The notes below the pieces were generated by a model. It worked only from the letters and a program-made list of their open reading frames with translations, did not search any database and had not been told where the DNA came from. The position numbers and the translations under genes were made by a program. Shown here piece after piece: positions 1 to 8,358 of a stretch of DNA of 37,716 bases (position 1 is its first letter; each line of letters begins with the position of its first letter). This DNA is from an uncultured Granulosicoccaceae bacterium (lineage in GTDB: Bacteria; Pseudomonadota; Gammaproteobacteria; CALCKW01): the NCBI GenBank assembly GCA_937965695.1, contig CALCKW010000006.1, positions 1-37,716 on the forward strand, in the 5' to 3' direction.

Positions 1-2
1 TG

Positions 3-383
3 GGCCGACAGAATCATCGTCTTAACGAGCAAGCACTGGAGCGTGTCAGTTTTGAGAAGGTGAATATTTTTAAATCGTTTGGTTTGTTAAAACGTCGTGG
101 TCCTTGGGATTTATTAATCTGTGACCCACCAACGCTGCAACACGGCAGTGTAGACATCGCCCACGACTACGCCAAAATTCTGCGTCGCCTGCCTGACTTA
201 ATGGCCTCAAACGGCGAGCTTTTACTTTGCCTAAACCACCCAGCCCGCGGTGCTGACTGGCTGCGGGGTGAGCTGGCACTCCATGCGCCTCAGTACACTC
301 AAGTCAAAGTACTGCCGCCGCCGGATATTTTTCACGACGCCCAAGGCAAAGGGTTGACGATTCTGCATTGCCGTCGGCGTTAA
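3..383 (+). CDS. Class I SAM-dependent methyltransferase, C-terminal part (cut by window edge)
   Basis: The reading frame is open from the left edge, so this is the last ~126 codons of a longer gene; the internal GTG at 60 is not a real start. The residues DLLICDPPT form motif IV (DPPY-like) of class I methyltransferases. They are followed by a helix and a NGELLLCLNHP strand, as in the RlmI/RlmK (YccW-like) 23S rRNA cytosine/guanine methyltransferases. The catalytic and SAM-binding N-terminal motifs lie outside the window. By family, it probably methylates rRNA in the cytoplasm. The substrate is inferred, and another rRNA or small-molecule methyltransferase is possible. Confidence 0.7.
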   Translation, partial: GRQNHRLNEQALERVSFEKVNIFKSFGLLKRRGPWDLLICDPPTLQHGSVDIAHDYAKILRRLPDLMASNGELLLCLNHPARGADWLRGELALHAPQYTQVKVLPPPDIFHDAQGKGLTILHCRRR

Positions 384-487
384 ATGTGGTTTTTGAGTGG
401 CTAAGTAGACAGGTGCCATCAGGCACAATTGTGCTGAGCAGTGCCACTAACGTTGAGAAGTGTGAGGTATTGAATAGGGGAAAGAAA

Positions 488-564
488 TGGCGCGCCCTGA
501 GAGATTCGAACTCCCGACCCTCAGGTTCGAAGCCTGATGCTCTATCCAGCTGAGCTAAGGGCGC
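488..564 (-). tRNA. tRNA-Arg (anticodon TCG)
   Basis: On the minus strand a full cloverleaf can be drawn. The 7-bp acceptor stem pairs GCGCCCT with AGGGCGC. The D arm is GCTC/GAGC and the anticodon stem is TCAGG/CCTGA with loop CTTCGAA, giving anticodon TCG. The TΨC arm is GGGAG/CTCTC with loop TTCGAAT. The discriminator is G and CCA is encoded (488-490). It decodes CGA codons as arginine. No integrase or displaced 3' fragment is visible beside it. Confidence 0.96.
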
Positions 565-575
565 GCTGTGCAAAT

Positions 576-584
576 ATTATAACA
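576..584 (-). promoter_or_regulatory. Extended -10 promoter element for tRNA-Arg
   Basis: On the minus strand, TGTTATAAT (TG-N-TATAAT, a perfect -10 with the extended TG) ends 11 bp before the mature tRNA 5' base at 564. That places the transcription start about 5 nt before the tRNA. No good -35 hexamer is found at the usual spacing, which fits an extended -10 promoter. Confidence 0.6.
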
Positions 585-644
585 CGTCTTTGTTTAAACA
601 CACGGCCGTGTTGTCCCGGGTTTGGGCATTAGTCCGTGTGCGAT

Positions 645-1517
645 TTAGCGCTTCACACGACGCTCGCGGTAGAAGGTATACAGCCCGCTCAACGTCACGA
701 TGGCGATTCCAATGAAGCTTAATGGGTCGGGGATGTCACCAAACACAAAGTAGCCGAGAACAACCGCCCATAACAAGATGGTGTAGCGAAAAAACGACAC
801 ATAAGAAATGTCGCCCACGCGCATCGCCATTACCGCACACAAGTAACCAAAAAATATAAAGCACGCAGCGCTGGTCAGGGTGATCAGGCTGCCGTTGCTG
901 ACGGGTGACCACGGCTGAAAAACTGACACGGCCCCTCCCACCAACATAACGGCTAGCGCGGCAGCAAAGGCTACAAACACAGATGGCACCGAGCTGGACA
1001 TTTGTCGGGTGCTGAGGTCGCGCAATACAAGAAACACCACGGCGGCCACCGCAAGCAATGCGTATCGGTTAAAACCATCGCCGGTTGGTTGCACAATCAG
1101 TAACACGCCGAAAAAACCCACAGCGATAGCGAAGTATCGGCGCCAACCAACCGGCACGCCTAAAAAGATCGCCGCTGCCAGCGTTAACGCCAATGGCATT
1201 GATTGCAGAATGGCGACGGCGTTGGCCAAGGGCATGTGAAACAATGCCGTTAAAAAACACAAGGTAGATCCGACCTCGCTCACAGAACGTAGCGTCAGCA
1301 TGCGCCAATCCGATTTGGGCAACTGCGGCAGCAGCATACCTTTGACCCAAGCAAAAGCACCGATCATCATCGTCACAATCACCCCACGAATAAATATCGC
1401 TTGATAAAGCCCCATGTCATCAGAGACGGTTTTCATTAGGGTATCGTTAATGACAAACGCCGCCATGCTGACACTCATCAGTAAAGCGCCTCGGTGGTTC
1501 TCGCTCAAGCCTCGCAC
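645..1517 (-). CDS. EamA/DMT-family membrane transporter
   Basis: A 290-residue, strongly hydrophobic protein with about ten predicted membrane spans arranged as two EamA repeats (roughly residues 10-140 and 150-285). This is the size and layout of the drug/metabolite transporter superfamily. The first span has the typical GALLMSVSMAAFVINDTLMK character. The protein sits in the inner membrane and probably exports a small metabolite or amino-acid-like compound, but the substrate cannot be read from sequence. The start is a GTG at 1517 with only a weak AGAG upstream. It is a stand-alone gene on the minus strand. A second, distinct EamA protein lies at 19730-20650. Confidence 0.85.
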   Translation of the reverse strand: MRGLSENHRGALLMSVSMAAFVINDTLMKTVSDDMGLYQAIFIRGVIVTMMIGAFAWVKGMLLPQLPKSDWRMLTLRSVSEVGSTLCFLTALFHMPLANAVAILQSMPLALTLAAAIFLGVPVGWRRYFAIAVGFFGVLLIVQPTGDGFNRYALLAVAAVVFLVLRDLSTRQMSSSVPSVFVAFAAALAVMLVGGAVSVFQPWSPVSNGSLITLTSAACFIFFGYLCAVMAMRVGDISYVSFFRYTILLWAVVLGYFVFGDIPDPLSFIGIAIVTLSGLYTFYRERRVKR

Positions 1518-1670
1518 GGGGACTCTACCATCACACCAGCTGCTGATAATTTATCGCCAGGTTGATTCACTTTTATCTACTTTAGTTCGATGCAGCGCAG
1601 CATGTTAATCATCTTATACGCGCCGTGCATAATTTTCCGGCGACAGATTAAGTCCATGGTTGGCATTGAC

Positions 1671-2678
1671 CTAATCCTCTGTCAGGTTGATCGTCTGCCC
1701 CGGCTTGGGTGTTTCTATAACACCTGTGGCATCGGCGCGCTCTCCAGGTTCGGTCATGGGTTCGTCGGTTAGGGGAAAGGTGCCCCAATGCATGCCAATA
1801 GCTCGCTTGGCTCCAACCTCTTGCACGACTTGCAGTGCTTCTTCCGGGTTCATGTGTGCGCTTTTCATGAACCAGCGCGGATCGTAGGCGCCGATAGGCA
1901 CTAGGGCCAGATCAACCGTTCCAAGCCGCTGAGCGATGGTTTTAAAGTCGTCGGAATAACCGCTGTCTCCAATAAAGAGTGTGCGCTGACTGGGCGAGTC
2001 GATAAGGAAACCGGCCCATAGCGCTTCGTTGCGATCAAAAGGGCTTCGGCTGCTCCAATGCTGTACTGGCACGGCGTGCACCGTGGCTTCACCGATCCTA
2101 GCGCTGTCCCACCAATCTAGCTCAATGACAGGGGTGACACCCCGTTTGTCAAACCACGCTTTTTGCCCCAGCGGCACGTAATATTGCGGCGGGTTATTAG
2201 GCTGTTTGGTTTGCAACGCTTTGATGCTGCCTTTGTCCAAGTGATCGTAGTGGTTGTGCGAGATCAACACCACATCTATTTCTGGTAATTGCTGCACCGT
2301 TATGGCAGGTGGCGTGCTGCGTTTGGGGCCAGCAAAACTGACCGGAGAGGCGCGCTCCGAGAATATGGGGTCAGTCAAAATATTGAGACCGTCGACTTGC
2401 AATAAAAAAGTGCTGTGTCCAATCCATGTCACCTGAGCAGCACTCGGGTTAGCTAAGCTTTCCAGCTGAGGTGGCACACTGTCTAAGGTGACACGCACAA
2501 CATCCGGGGCTTCGCGCTGCCATTTCATGAGCTCTCTAAAGGGTTTATTGATGGCTTTGCCATTGGTGTTTACAAAGGTACCATCCTGCACGTGGTGCGC
2601 CGGTGCATCAGCATTCCACTCCACAGTCGGGCTACAGCCCACTGACGAAAGCAGCAAAAATAGCAAGATTTTTCGCAT
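1671..2678 (-). CDS. MBL-fold metallo-hydrolase lipoprotein (NAPE-PLD/UlaG-like)
   Basis: From the ATG at 2678 this is a 335-residue protein beginning MRKILLFLLLSSVGCSP, a lipoprotein signal peptide with lipobox SSVGC (lipidated Cys15). The frame stays open to a TTG at 2717, but that start would put 13 extra residues before the signal peptide. The metallo-beta-lactamase metal site is visible as HNHYDH (about residues 141-146), preceded by VTWIGHSTFLLQVDGLNILTDPIF. This is typical of the NAPE-PLD / RomA / UlaG branch that hydrolyses phosphodiester or lactone bonds. Family knowledge suggests a periplasmic or envelope-anchored hydrolase acting on a lipid or sugar-lactone-like substrate. The exact substrate is unknown. 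Confidence 0.85.
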   Translation of the reverse strand: MRKILLFLLLSSVGCSPTVEWNADAPAHHVQDGTFVNTNGKAINKPFRELMKWQREAPDVVRVTLDSVPPQLESLANPSAAQVTWIGHSTFLLQVDGLNILTDPIFSERASPVSFAGPKRSTPPAITVQQLPEIDVVLISHNHYDHLDKGSIKALQTKQPNNPPQYYVPLGQKAWFDKRGVTPVIELDWWDSARIGEATVHAVPVQHWSSRSPFDRNEALWAGFLIDSPSQRTLFIGDSGYSDDFKTIAQRLGTVDLALVPIGAYDPRWFMKSAHMNPEEALQVVQEVGAKRAIGMHWGTFPLTDEPMTEPGERADATGVIETPKPGQTINLTED

Positions 2679-2820
2679 AAGTATTTTGTGTAACCTCTCG
2701 TTTAGATTTGGTTTCAACTATAAGCATTTTCGACATGTGCAGGGACGAGTGGTTGCAAAATACCCTTCCGCGTTTCGATGGTAAATTTTAGGGCGGCGAC
2801 TGTCGTCACGATCTCGTCGG

Positions 2821-3810
2821 TTAATGACAAAGCTTGTTTAAGGTTTTCGCTGCAATCTCAAAAGAACGCACCCGCGCATCGTGGTTGTGGATCATGCCTG
2901 TCACTATTAGTTCATCCGGCTGATATTTTTCCACGATGGCTTGTAATTGTTGTTCAACTGATTCGGCAGACCCCATGGCTGAGCAGCTGAGCGCTTCTTC
3001 GACGGACGCGAATATTTGTGGCGGGATTTCAGCGCGAATATCATCCACGGGTAGCGGTAACTTGCCGGGCTGGCCTGTACGTAATCGCGCAAAACCTAGC
3101 ATTTGTGACGTGCGTAAAAAGGCGGCCTGCTCGTCGGTGTCAGCGGCACAAACGCCTGCCGCTACAATAGCGTACGGTTTATCCAGGTAGGCCGAGGGTT
3201 TAAACGCATGGCGATAAACGGCTAAAGCCTGTTCTAGCATCGCGGGTGCAAAGTGCGAAGCAAACGCGTAGGGCAACCCCATGTGCGCTGCAAGCTGAGC
3301 GCCGTACAAGCTAGACCCTAAGATATAAACCGGCACGTGAGTACCCTGCCCTGGAACAGCCCGCACCGAGCCGGTGGGTTTGTCACTTAAATAACCCAGT
3401 AACTCGTGGACGTCTTGAGGGAAGCTGTCTTCAGGGGCCATGTAACGGCGCAATGCGCGCATGGTTTCGCCGTCTGTTCCGGGAGCACGACCTAGTCCTA
3501 GGTCGATTCGATCAGGGTACAAGGTGGCCAATGTGCCAAAGGCTTCAGCGACCATCAGTGGCGCGTGATTGGGCAACATGATACCGCCGGCACCCACACG
3601 GATAGTGGATGTGGCGCCCGCGACATGCCCGATAACAACCGCCGTTGCAGCGCTGGCGATGCCTGGCATATTGTGGTGTTCTGCAAGCCAATAGCGGTAA
3701 TAGCCCGCCGCCTCTGCGGCCTGCGCCAGTTCAACCGTACTGCTTAACGCGCTAGCAGCCGTTTGGCCCTCAGGGATAGGTGACAGATCAAGTAAGGAGA
3801 ATCGCTGCAT
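2821..3810 (-). CDS. LLM-class flavin-dependent oxidoreductase (luciferase-like, YhbW/MsnO8 type)
   Basis: 329 residues. The N-terminus ([11 protein letters not shown]), [15 protein letters not shown] at about residues 41-55, and the [13 protein letters not shown] stretch near 100-112 are signatures of the single-component bacterial luciferase-like subgroup represented by E. coli YhbW. These proteins form a TIM barrel, bind FMN (or F420 in other lineages) and oxidise organic substrates in the cytoplasm. No reductase partner gene is adjacent, so the electron donor and substrate are unknown. It starts at an ATG with a weak GAGA upstream. It is followed downstream by the minus-strand MBL lipoprotein gene, with a 142-bp gap that argues against tight operon coupling. 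Confidence 0.88.
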   Translation of the reverse strand: MQRFSLLDLSPIPEGQTAASALSSTVELAQAAEAAGYYRYWLAEHHNMPGIASAATAVVIGHVAGATSTIRVGAGGIMLPNHAPLMVAEAFGTLATLYPDRIDLGLGRAPGTDGETMRALRRYMAPEDSFPQDVHELLGYLSDKPTGSVRAVPGQGTHVPVYILGSSLYGAQLAAHMGLPYAFASHFAPAMLEQALAVYRHAFKPSAYLDKPYAIVAAGVCAADTDEQAAFLRTSQMLGFARLRTGQPGKLPLPVDDIRAEIPPQIFASVEEALSCSAMGSAESVEQQLQAIVEKYQPDELIVTGMIHNHDARVRSFEIAAKTLNKLCH

Positions 3811-3857
3811 AAGGGTCTCGTGAGTTTAGTGGTAATGCGAGCTGATAGGCAATGGCA

Positions 3858-4025
3858 CTAGGGCGCTTCTTATTTAATCCAGTCAGTAATGTCGGCGTAA
3901 AAAACTTTCACCCAGTAAGGCGCGAATCGAAGGCAAGTGTGGTGCTATTGGCTAGATTTGCAACGCAGCTGGGCCGTATTTAGCGCGTCGACGGCGCGAG
4001 CATGACTTGATCTGAGTTTTCCTAG
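3858..4025 (+). repeat. Interspersed MITE-like element, copy 1 (168 bp)
   Basis: This is one of five related 167-169-bp elements. It begins and ends in CTAG. It shares the internal blocks GGCGCGAATCGA, GGTGCTATTGGCTAGATT and GCGTCGACGG with the other copies. The left terminal repeat is diverged (CTAGGGCGCTTCTTATT) compared with the right end (CTAGGAAAACTCAGATC, read inward). It sits between the LLM oxidoreductase and VOC genes. Confidence 0.85.
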
Positions 4026-4070
4026 CATATCCTAGATGGCGCGAAGAATGACATCCCTCTTACGAGAACA

Positions 4071-4100
4071 ACAGAACTCGCGCCTACAGAATTCGCGCCT
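4071..4100. repeat. 15-bp direct duplication
   Basis: Two adjacent 15-bp units, ACAGAACTCGCGCCT and ACAGAATTCGCGCCT, differ at one base. They lie 38 bp upstream of the 14-bp tandem array and 46 bp after element copy 1. Confidence 0.8.
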
Positions 4101-4137
4101 GATGAAAATTTGACTTTAGAGACTTCTCTACAGGGTT

Positions 4138-4200
4138 CGAACTGCGCGTCCCGAACTACGCGTCCCGAACTGCGCGTCCCGAACTGCGCGTCCCGAACTG
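4138..4200. repeat. 14-bp tandem repeat, 4.5 units
   Basis: The unit CGAACTGCGCGTCC occurs four times head to tail (4138, 4152, 4166, 4180), followed by a half unit CGAACTG (4194-4200). Unit 2 differs by one base (CGAACTACGCGTCC). The near identity of the units suggests recent expansion by slippage. Function is unknown. Confidence 0.92.
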
Positions 4201-4264
4201 AATAAAGTTGCACTCTGCTCAGGAAAACCCGATCGAGCAAAGCCAATGCATCAGTTTCAATCCC

Positions 4265-4299
4265 AATAAAAAACCACGGAGCTGAGGCACCGTGGTTTT
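4265..4299 (-). terminator. Intrinsic terminator of the VOC gene
   Basis: A 10-bp perfect stem (AAAACCACGG pairing with CCGTGGTTTT) encloses a 10-nt loop. On the minus strand the right arm runs into TTTTTTATT. It lies 26 bp past the stop of the minus-strand gene ending at 4325. The A-rich/T-rich flanks mean it could also stop transcription from the other direction. Confidence 0.9.
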
Positions 4300-4324
4300 C
4301 AAACCATCAAATATTTCGTTGGGA

Positions 4325-4714
4325 CTACTCAGCGGGTATTCGGTGTAAGGCACAAATTTTATTGCCCGCGGGATCACGCAGGTAAGCCAGGTACATATCC
4401 CCCGCTTTGCCGCCTTCGCGAATGCCAGGCGCGTCTTCTATTGAGGTGCCACCGTTAGCCACACCCGCAGCGTGCCATGCGTCAACTTGTGCTTGGTCTT
4501 GTGCCTTAAATCCGATGGTGCTGCCGTTGCCGTTGCAAGCGGGTTCACCGTTAATGGGTTTGCTAAGAATAAAAATATTGCCATCGTTGAAATAAAAACA
4601 ACGGCCTTTAGGGTCAATGACACCGGGCTTCGCGCCGAGTACGTCAAAAAGTGCATCGTAAAACGCTTTGGACATGTCCATGTCGTTTACACCGAGCATA
4701 ATATGGCTGAACAT
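4325..4714 (-). CDS. VOC-family (glyoxalase/bleomycin-resistance-like) protein
   Basis: 129 residues, the full length of a two-module vicinal-oxygen-chelate protein. It starts MFSHIMLGVNDMDMSKAFYDALFDVLGAKP and ends with LAYLRDPAGNKICALHRIP, the characteristic last beta strand that carries a metal-ligand region. Members bind a divalent metal and act on vicinal diol, glyoxal or thiol adducts, or only bind small molecules. Nothing here fixes the substrate. It has its own downstream terminator and a 116-bp gap to the upstream dioxygenase gene, so it may be a separate transcript or the end of a two-gene unit. Confidence 0.88.
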   Translation of the reverse strand: MFSHIMLGVNDMDMSKAFYDALFDVLGAKPGVIDPKGRCFYFNDGNIFILSKPINGEPACNGNGSTIGFKAQDQAQVDAWHAAGVANGGTSIEDAPGIREGGKAGDMYLAYLRDPAGNKICALHRIPAE

Positions 4715-4830
4715 TTTCTGATTACCTGTCTGGTTGACGAGAAGAATTATTTAGATTTACTAGTATGGGAATGCCGATTTATATTACAAGTTAGGGAATC
4801 AATAAAAATGATGCCTCCTTTTAATATAGT

Positions 4831-5691
4831 TTAGGCCACAGCTGCTTCTAGCTCAACACCTTCCAAAGTAATGCGATGCAAAAGTCGCCGGTGCCCTTGA
4901 TAGTCGTTGAGTGCACAATGCCAGGTGGCGCGATTGTCCCACATGGCAATCGTGCCAGGGGCCCAACGCAGCCTACAGCTGAACTCTGGCTTTAATGAGT
5001 GTTGGTACAAGAAGCCCAGCAAAGCATCAGACTCGTCTTTGTTCCAACCCTCAATGCCCACCGTAAACTGCGGGTTGACGTACAAAATTTCTTTGCCCGA
5101 TTGTGGGTGTCTAATCACTACTGGGTGAGTTGCGTCTTGAGTTGCTTCTTCAGCGTTGAGAATTCGACCCTCTAAATCTGGTGTCGCCTCTGCAGTCAAT
5201 CTTCCAAACACGTGTCGGCTAGAGTGCTCTGCACGCAGGGTTGATAACGTCAATTTAAGCCCGTCGGAGAGCGCATCCCAGGCCGCGTGCATACTGTTGA
5301 ACAAGGTGTCACCACCGATGGGTGGCAATTCCTTAGCGTACAAGATAGAACCAAGCGCGGGTTTTTGATCGTAAGAATGATCTGTGTGCCACACCGCACC
5401 TATGTTCTTTTTTTGGTGCGGTTCTTTGCGAACTTCTGCAATCTGTTCGTTTTCATCACTTGCTTTAAAAAAGCGATTAACGTTTATATCACCAATGCGC
5501 TGTGCGAATTCAACGTGTTGGTCGGGGCTAAGCGTTTGATCACGAATCACCACAACACCGTGTTCCACAAATGCAGTTTTTAAATCGGCTATTTGCTCGT
5601 CGCTGCAATCGCTGACATTAATACCGCTAATCTCAGCACCTAAATAACTACCGAACGGAGTCGCAGAAATTGTATCGTAGTCTTTCGTCAT
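4831..5691 (-). CDS. TauD/TfdA-family Fe(II)/2-oxoglutarate dioxygenase
   Basis: 286 residues. The iron-binding facial triad is visible as H102-x-D104 in WHTDHS and H258 in WDNRATWHCA. The 2-oxoglutarate carboxylate-binding arginine region is HRRLLHRITLEG (about 267-278). The overall pattern (ISGINVSD near the N-terminus, ALGSILYAKELPPIGGDTLF) matches the TauD/TfdA family, cytoplasmic enzymes that oxidise sulfonates, aryloxyalkanoates or similar compounds. No sulfonate transporter is adjacent, so taurine is not supported specifically. Element copy 2 lies 42 bp upstream of the start and may affect its promoter. Confidence 0.9.
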   Translation of the reverse strand: MTKDYDTISATPFGSYLGAEISGINVSDCSDEQIADLKTAFVEHGVVVIRDQTLSPDQHVEFAQRIGDINVNRFFKASDENEQIAEVRKEPHQKKNIGAVWHTDHSYDQKPALGSILYAKELPPIGGDTLFNSMHAAWDALSDGLKLTLSTLRAEHSSRHVFGRLTAEATPDLEGRILNAEEATQDATHPVVIRHPQSGKEILYVNPQFTVGIEGWNKDESDALLGFLYQHSLKPEFSCRLRWAPGTIAMWDNRATWHCALNDYQGHRRLLHRITLEGVELEAAVA

Positions 5692-6020
5692 GTTGATCCG
5701 CTCTCCACTGAGGTATTGAGTTTGTCGACAATAAAGAAAACCTCAGCTCAAGTCGTCTTCGCACCGTCGAACGCGCTAAATTAGGCCAACCGCATTGTTA
5801 ATTTAACTAATAGCATCATACTTGCCGTCGATTCGCACACCTTGCTGGGTCCAAATCTTTCAAGCCGACGTCACTGACCGGGTTAAGCTGAGGCACCCTA
5901 GTATAAATTCACCGTACAAGCGGTACTTGGCATGCCTGATAGGGCAAGGCTTATTCCGACGTACCGTCCCACCATAATCGGATCCTAACTCTGGGTAAAG
6001 CCTAAGCGGGATACATCACA
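5692..6020. other. Gene-free stretch occupied mainly by element copy 2
   Basis: Of these 329 bp, 169 are the inverted copy of the interspersed element (5733-5901). The remaining 119 bp towards the GFA-like gene show no ORF, hairpin terminator or clear promoter that I can support. Confidence 0.7.
5733..5901 (-). repeat. Interspersed MITE-like element, copy 2 (169 bp, inverted)
   Basis: Read on the minus strand it begins CTAGGGTGCCTCAGCTTAA and contains GTCAGTGACGTCGGC, GATTTGGACCCAGCAAGG, GCGAATCGACGGCAAG and TTCGACGGTGCGA in the same order as the plus-oriented copies. Its central part is the most diverged (GCTATTAGTTAAATTAAC instead of GCTATTGGCTAGATTTGC). The distal end has lost the CTAG and reads AAAGAAAACCTCAGCTC from the outside. 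It sits directly upstream of the TauD-type gene. Confidence 0.85.
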
Positions 6021-6443
6021 CTATGTTGATCCACTTCTGGCAAACACTTCTGCCTCGGTCATGTTTTCAGTGTCGTTGGCGAAGTCGTAAAAACCGGGTT
6101 TTTTATCGGTAAATATTTGATGATGCAACGTAAAGCCGCTTTTGTCATCAAATAGTCCAGCAGGCACCATATAGCGATCAGCGCCTTTGAGGTGATAAAA
6201 CAAGTGCGTGCCGCAGCTCTTGCAAAACCCTCGCTCCGCCCATTGCGACGACTGGTATCGGTTTATAGAGCTCTCATCACTAAAGCTGATGTCGCTGCCA
6301 CAATCAACGGCGAGCAGTGGCCCACCACCCCAGTTGACACACATGCCGCAATGACATGCGCCTACGTGTTGTGCCACGGCTTCCGCTTTAAAACTAACGG
6401 CGCCACAAAGGCAACTGCCACTTCCCTTTTGGCTTTCTTCCAT
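6021..6443 (-). CDS. GFA/CENP-V-family zinc-binding protein
   Basis: 140 residues from the ATG at 6443. I prefer this start because GGAG lies 6 nt upstream of it; an in-frame ATG at 6455 has no ribosome-binding site. The zinc motifs are GSCLCGAVSF, CHCGMC and FCKSCGTHLFY, the conserved cysteine clusters of the glutathione-dependent formaldehyde-activating (GFA) / CENP-V fold. Family members include Gfa, which was proposed to speed glutathione-formaldehyde adduct formation, but many are of unknown function. No formaldehyde dehydrogenase gene lies nearby, so that role is not supported here. Confidence 0.88.
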   Translation of the reverse strand: MEESQKGSGSCLCGAVSFKAEAVAQHVGACHCGMCVNWGGGPLLAVDCGSDISFSDESSINRYQSSQWAERGFCKSCGTHLFYHLKGADRYMVPAGLFDDKSGFTLHHQIFTDKKPGFYDFANDTENMTEAEVFARSGST

Positions 6444-6635
6444 GAGCTTCTCCATTGTTTCTGCTGGCTTACCAGTATAGGCTTTTGAAGCGATTCAGCA
6501 CAAAACCGTTTGATTCATGGTCTCGATCTCGCTGACAGTCGAGAGGTCGCAAAGACAACACAAAAGTCGGCATTTACTCTTGGCAATTACCACCAGAACA
6601 CGCTTTAATAACCCCATAAGTAATGAGCTTTTGTT

Positions 6636-8270
6636 ATGTCAGAATCGTTTGATTATGTAGTGGTTGGCGCCGGGTCTGCCGGTTGCGTTTTGGCCAATCG
6701 GCTCTCGGCCAGTGGTGAATACTCAGTCTGCTTGCTAGAAGCAGGTGGCAGCGATTGGCGCTTTTTTGTGCAAATACCCATCGGCTATGGCAAGACCTAC
6801 TATCAGCGTGCCGTCAATTGGATGTATCACACGGAGAACGATCCGGGCCTCAATAACCGACCCAGTTATTGGCCGCGAGGTAAAGTTCTCGGCGGTTCGA
6901 GCTCTATCAACGCTATGGTCTACATCCGTGGCCATCGGCAAGACTACGACGATTGGGCCGCAGCTGGCAATCCCGGTTGGAGCTACAATGACGTGCTGCC
7001 CTACTTTAAAAAGAGCGAGGGCAACCAGCAAGGTGATGCAGAGTATCACGGCCGAGATGGTCCACTACGCATAGACAACCAAAGCGCCTATTTACACCCA
7101 TTGATCGAAACCTACCAACGTGCTGGGGCTGAACTTGGCTTGAAGGTCAGTGAAGATTTTAACGGCGCTCAGCAATCTGGTATTGGCAGCTATCAAGCAA
7201 CAGTTCATCGCGGCAGGCGAATGTCGACGTCACGGGCTTTTTTGCGCCCCGCCATGCGACGCCCCAATTTAACAGTGATCACACACGCGCACGCCAACAA
7301 GGTTTTGTTTGATGGTAAAACAGCGATTGGCGTTGAGTTTAGTCGCAAGGGAAAAAACCAAAAGGTGCTAGCCAAGCGCGAAGTAGTGCTTAGTGCCGGT
7401 GCCGTCAATAGCCCACAATTACTCATGCTGTCGGGCGTTGGAAATTCCGAGTCGCTACAGTCAGTGGGCTTAGATGTTGTGCAACACCATCCGTCGGTTG
7501 GGCAGCATCTGCAAGACCACCTCGGGATAGATTTTATTCTCAAGAGTAAAGTCAAAACACTTAACGACGAGCTCTACCCCTGGTGGGGCAAACTCTGGGC
7601 TGGTGTTAAATATTTTGCGACAGGCCGAGGGCCCTTGTCGCTCAGTCTCAATCAAGGTGGCGGTTTTATGCGCACCCAACCAGAGCTGTCACAGCCCAAT
7701 CTGCAATTGTATTTTTCGCCCGTCAGCTACACTCGCGCACCCGCCAAAACACGGCCACTGATGAACCCAGACCCCTTCTCCGCTTTTATGGTGGGGCTGA
7801 GTAATTGCCGACCCAAATCCACTGGCAGTGTTAGCCTGCGAAGTGCTGACCCAATCGAAGCGCCGGTTATTAAACCGAATTATTTTTCTGCGCCCGAGGA
7901 CATGCAAGAATTGATCGTGGGTACGAAGTTCTTGAGAGAATTGACGCACACCGAAGCCTTTAAAAAAGTGATCAGCGAAGAGTTGCTGCCTGGCCCAAGC
8001 ATGCAGAGCGACGAAGATATTGTTGAGTATATAAAAAACAACGCTTGGACTGTTTTTCATCCATGCGGTACCTGTCGCATGGGGCCCGATGAAAATGAAC
8101 ACGTTGTGGATGCACGTTTACAAGTGCATGGCTTGCAAAATATTAGAGTCGCTGACGCTTCTGTCTTTCCCAATATAGTATCGGGCAATACCAACGCGGC
8201 GTGCATTATGGTGGGTGAAAAGGCCGCCGATATGATTCTTCAAGATGCAGCTGTTAAACAGAATCCGTAA
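6636..8270 (+). CDS. GMC-family FAD oxidoreductase (choline dehydrogenase-like)
   Basis: 544 residues, full length for the glucose-methanol-choline family. The N-terminal FAD-binding dinucleotide fold is VVGAGSAGCVLANRL (residues ~8-22) with E36 of LLEAGG. GMC signature 1 is RGKVLGGSSSINAMVYIRG (~81-99) and signature 2 is GAVNSPQLLMLSGVG. The active-site His is in FHPCGTCRMG and the partner Asn in GNTNAACIM near the C-terminus. It oxidises an alcohol to an aldehyde in the cytoplasm or at the membrane. Choline is possible, but no betaine aldehyde dehydrogenase or BetI neighbour supports it. A di-haem peroxidase lipoprotein follows after 88 bp on the same strand. Confidence 0.92.
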   Translation: MSESFDYVVVGAGSAGCVLANRLSASGEYSVCLLEAGGSDWRFFVQIPIGYGKTYYQRAVNWMYHTENDPGLNNRPSYWPRGKVLGGSSSINAMVYIRGHRQDYDDWAAAGNPGWSYNDVLPYFKKSEGNQQGDAEYHGRDGPLRIDNQSAYLHPLIETYQRAGAELGLKVSEDFNGAQQSGIGSYQATVHRGRRMSTSRAFLRPAMRRPNLTVITHAHANKVLFDGKTAIGVEFSRKGKNQKVLAKREVVLSAGAVNSPQLLMLSGVGNSESLQSVGLDVVQHHPSVGQHLQDHLGIDFILKSKVKTLNDELYPWWGKLWAGVKYFATGRGPLSLSLNQGGGFMRTQPELSQPNLQLYFSPVSYTRAPAKTRPLMNPDPFSAFMVGLSNCRPKSTGSVSLRSADPIEAPVIKPNYFSAPEDMQELIVGTKFLRELTHTEAFKKVISEELLPGPSMQSDEDIVEYIKNNAWTVFHPCGTCRMGPDENEHVVDARLQVHGLQNIRVADASVFPNIVSGNTNAACIMVGEKAADMILQDAAVKQNP

Positions 8271-8358
8271 ACCCGTGAGTTTCCAAGCGGCTAGCGCTAA
8301 AGACAGAACGCTCATCCTGTAGTATATTCAGATTACTTTTTATTCTGGCAAGGCGACA

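Larger units (their letters stand above)
3811..4324. other. Gene-free stretch with repeat element and tandem arrays
   Basis: These 514 bp hold no convincing coding sequence. They contain copy 1 of the interspersed element (3858-4025), a 15-bp duplication (4071-4100), a 14-bp tandem array (4138-4200) and an intrinsic terminator (4265-4299). A 74-codon open frame at 4022-4246 on the minus strand is built largely from the tandem repeats and is not considered a gene. Confidence 0.8.

Noticed and set aside
413..426. Hairpin GTGCC-ATCA-GGCAC downstream of tRNA-Arg
   Set aside because: A 5-bp stem without a T-tract is too weak to call a terminator.
488..564. tRNA-Arg as a phage or island attachment site
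   Set aside because: No integrase gene, no second copy of the tRNA 3' end, and ordinary genes on both sides.
4022..4246. 74-codon minus-strand frame with repeated FGTRSSGR-like residues
   Set aside because: The frame is produced by the 14-bp tandem array (not a multiple of 3) and the end of element copy 1; no homologous protein is recognised and there is no ribosome-binding site.
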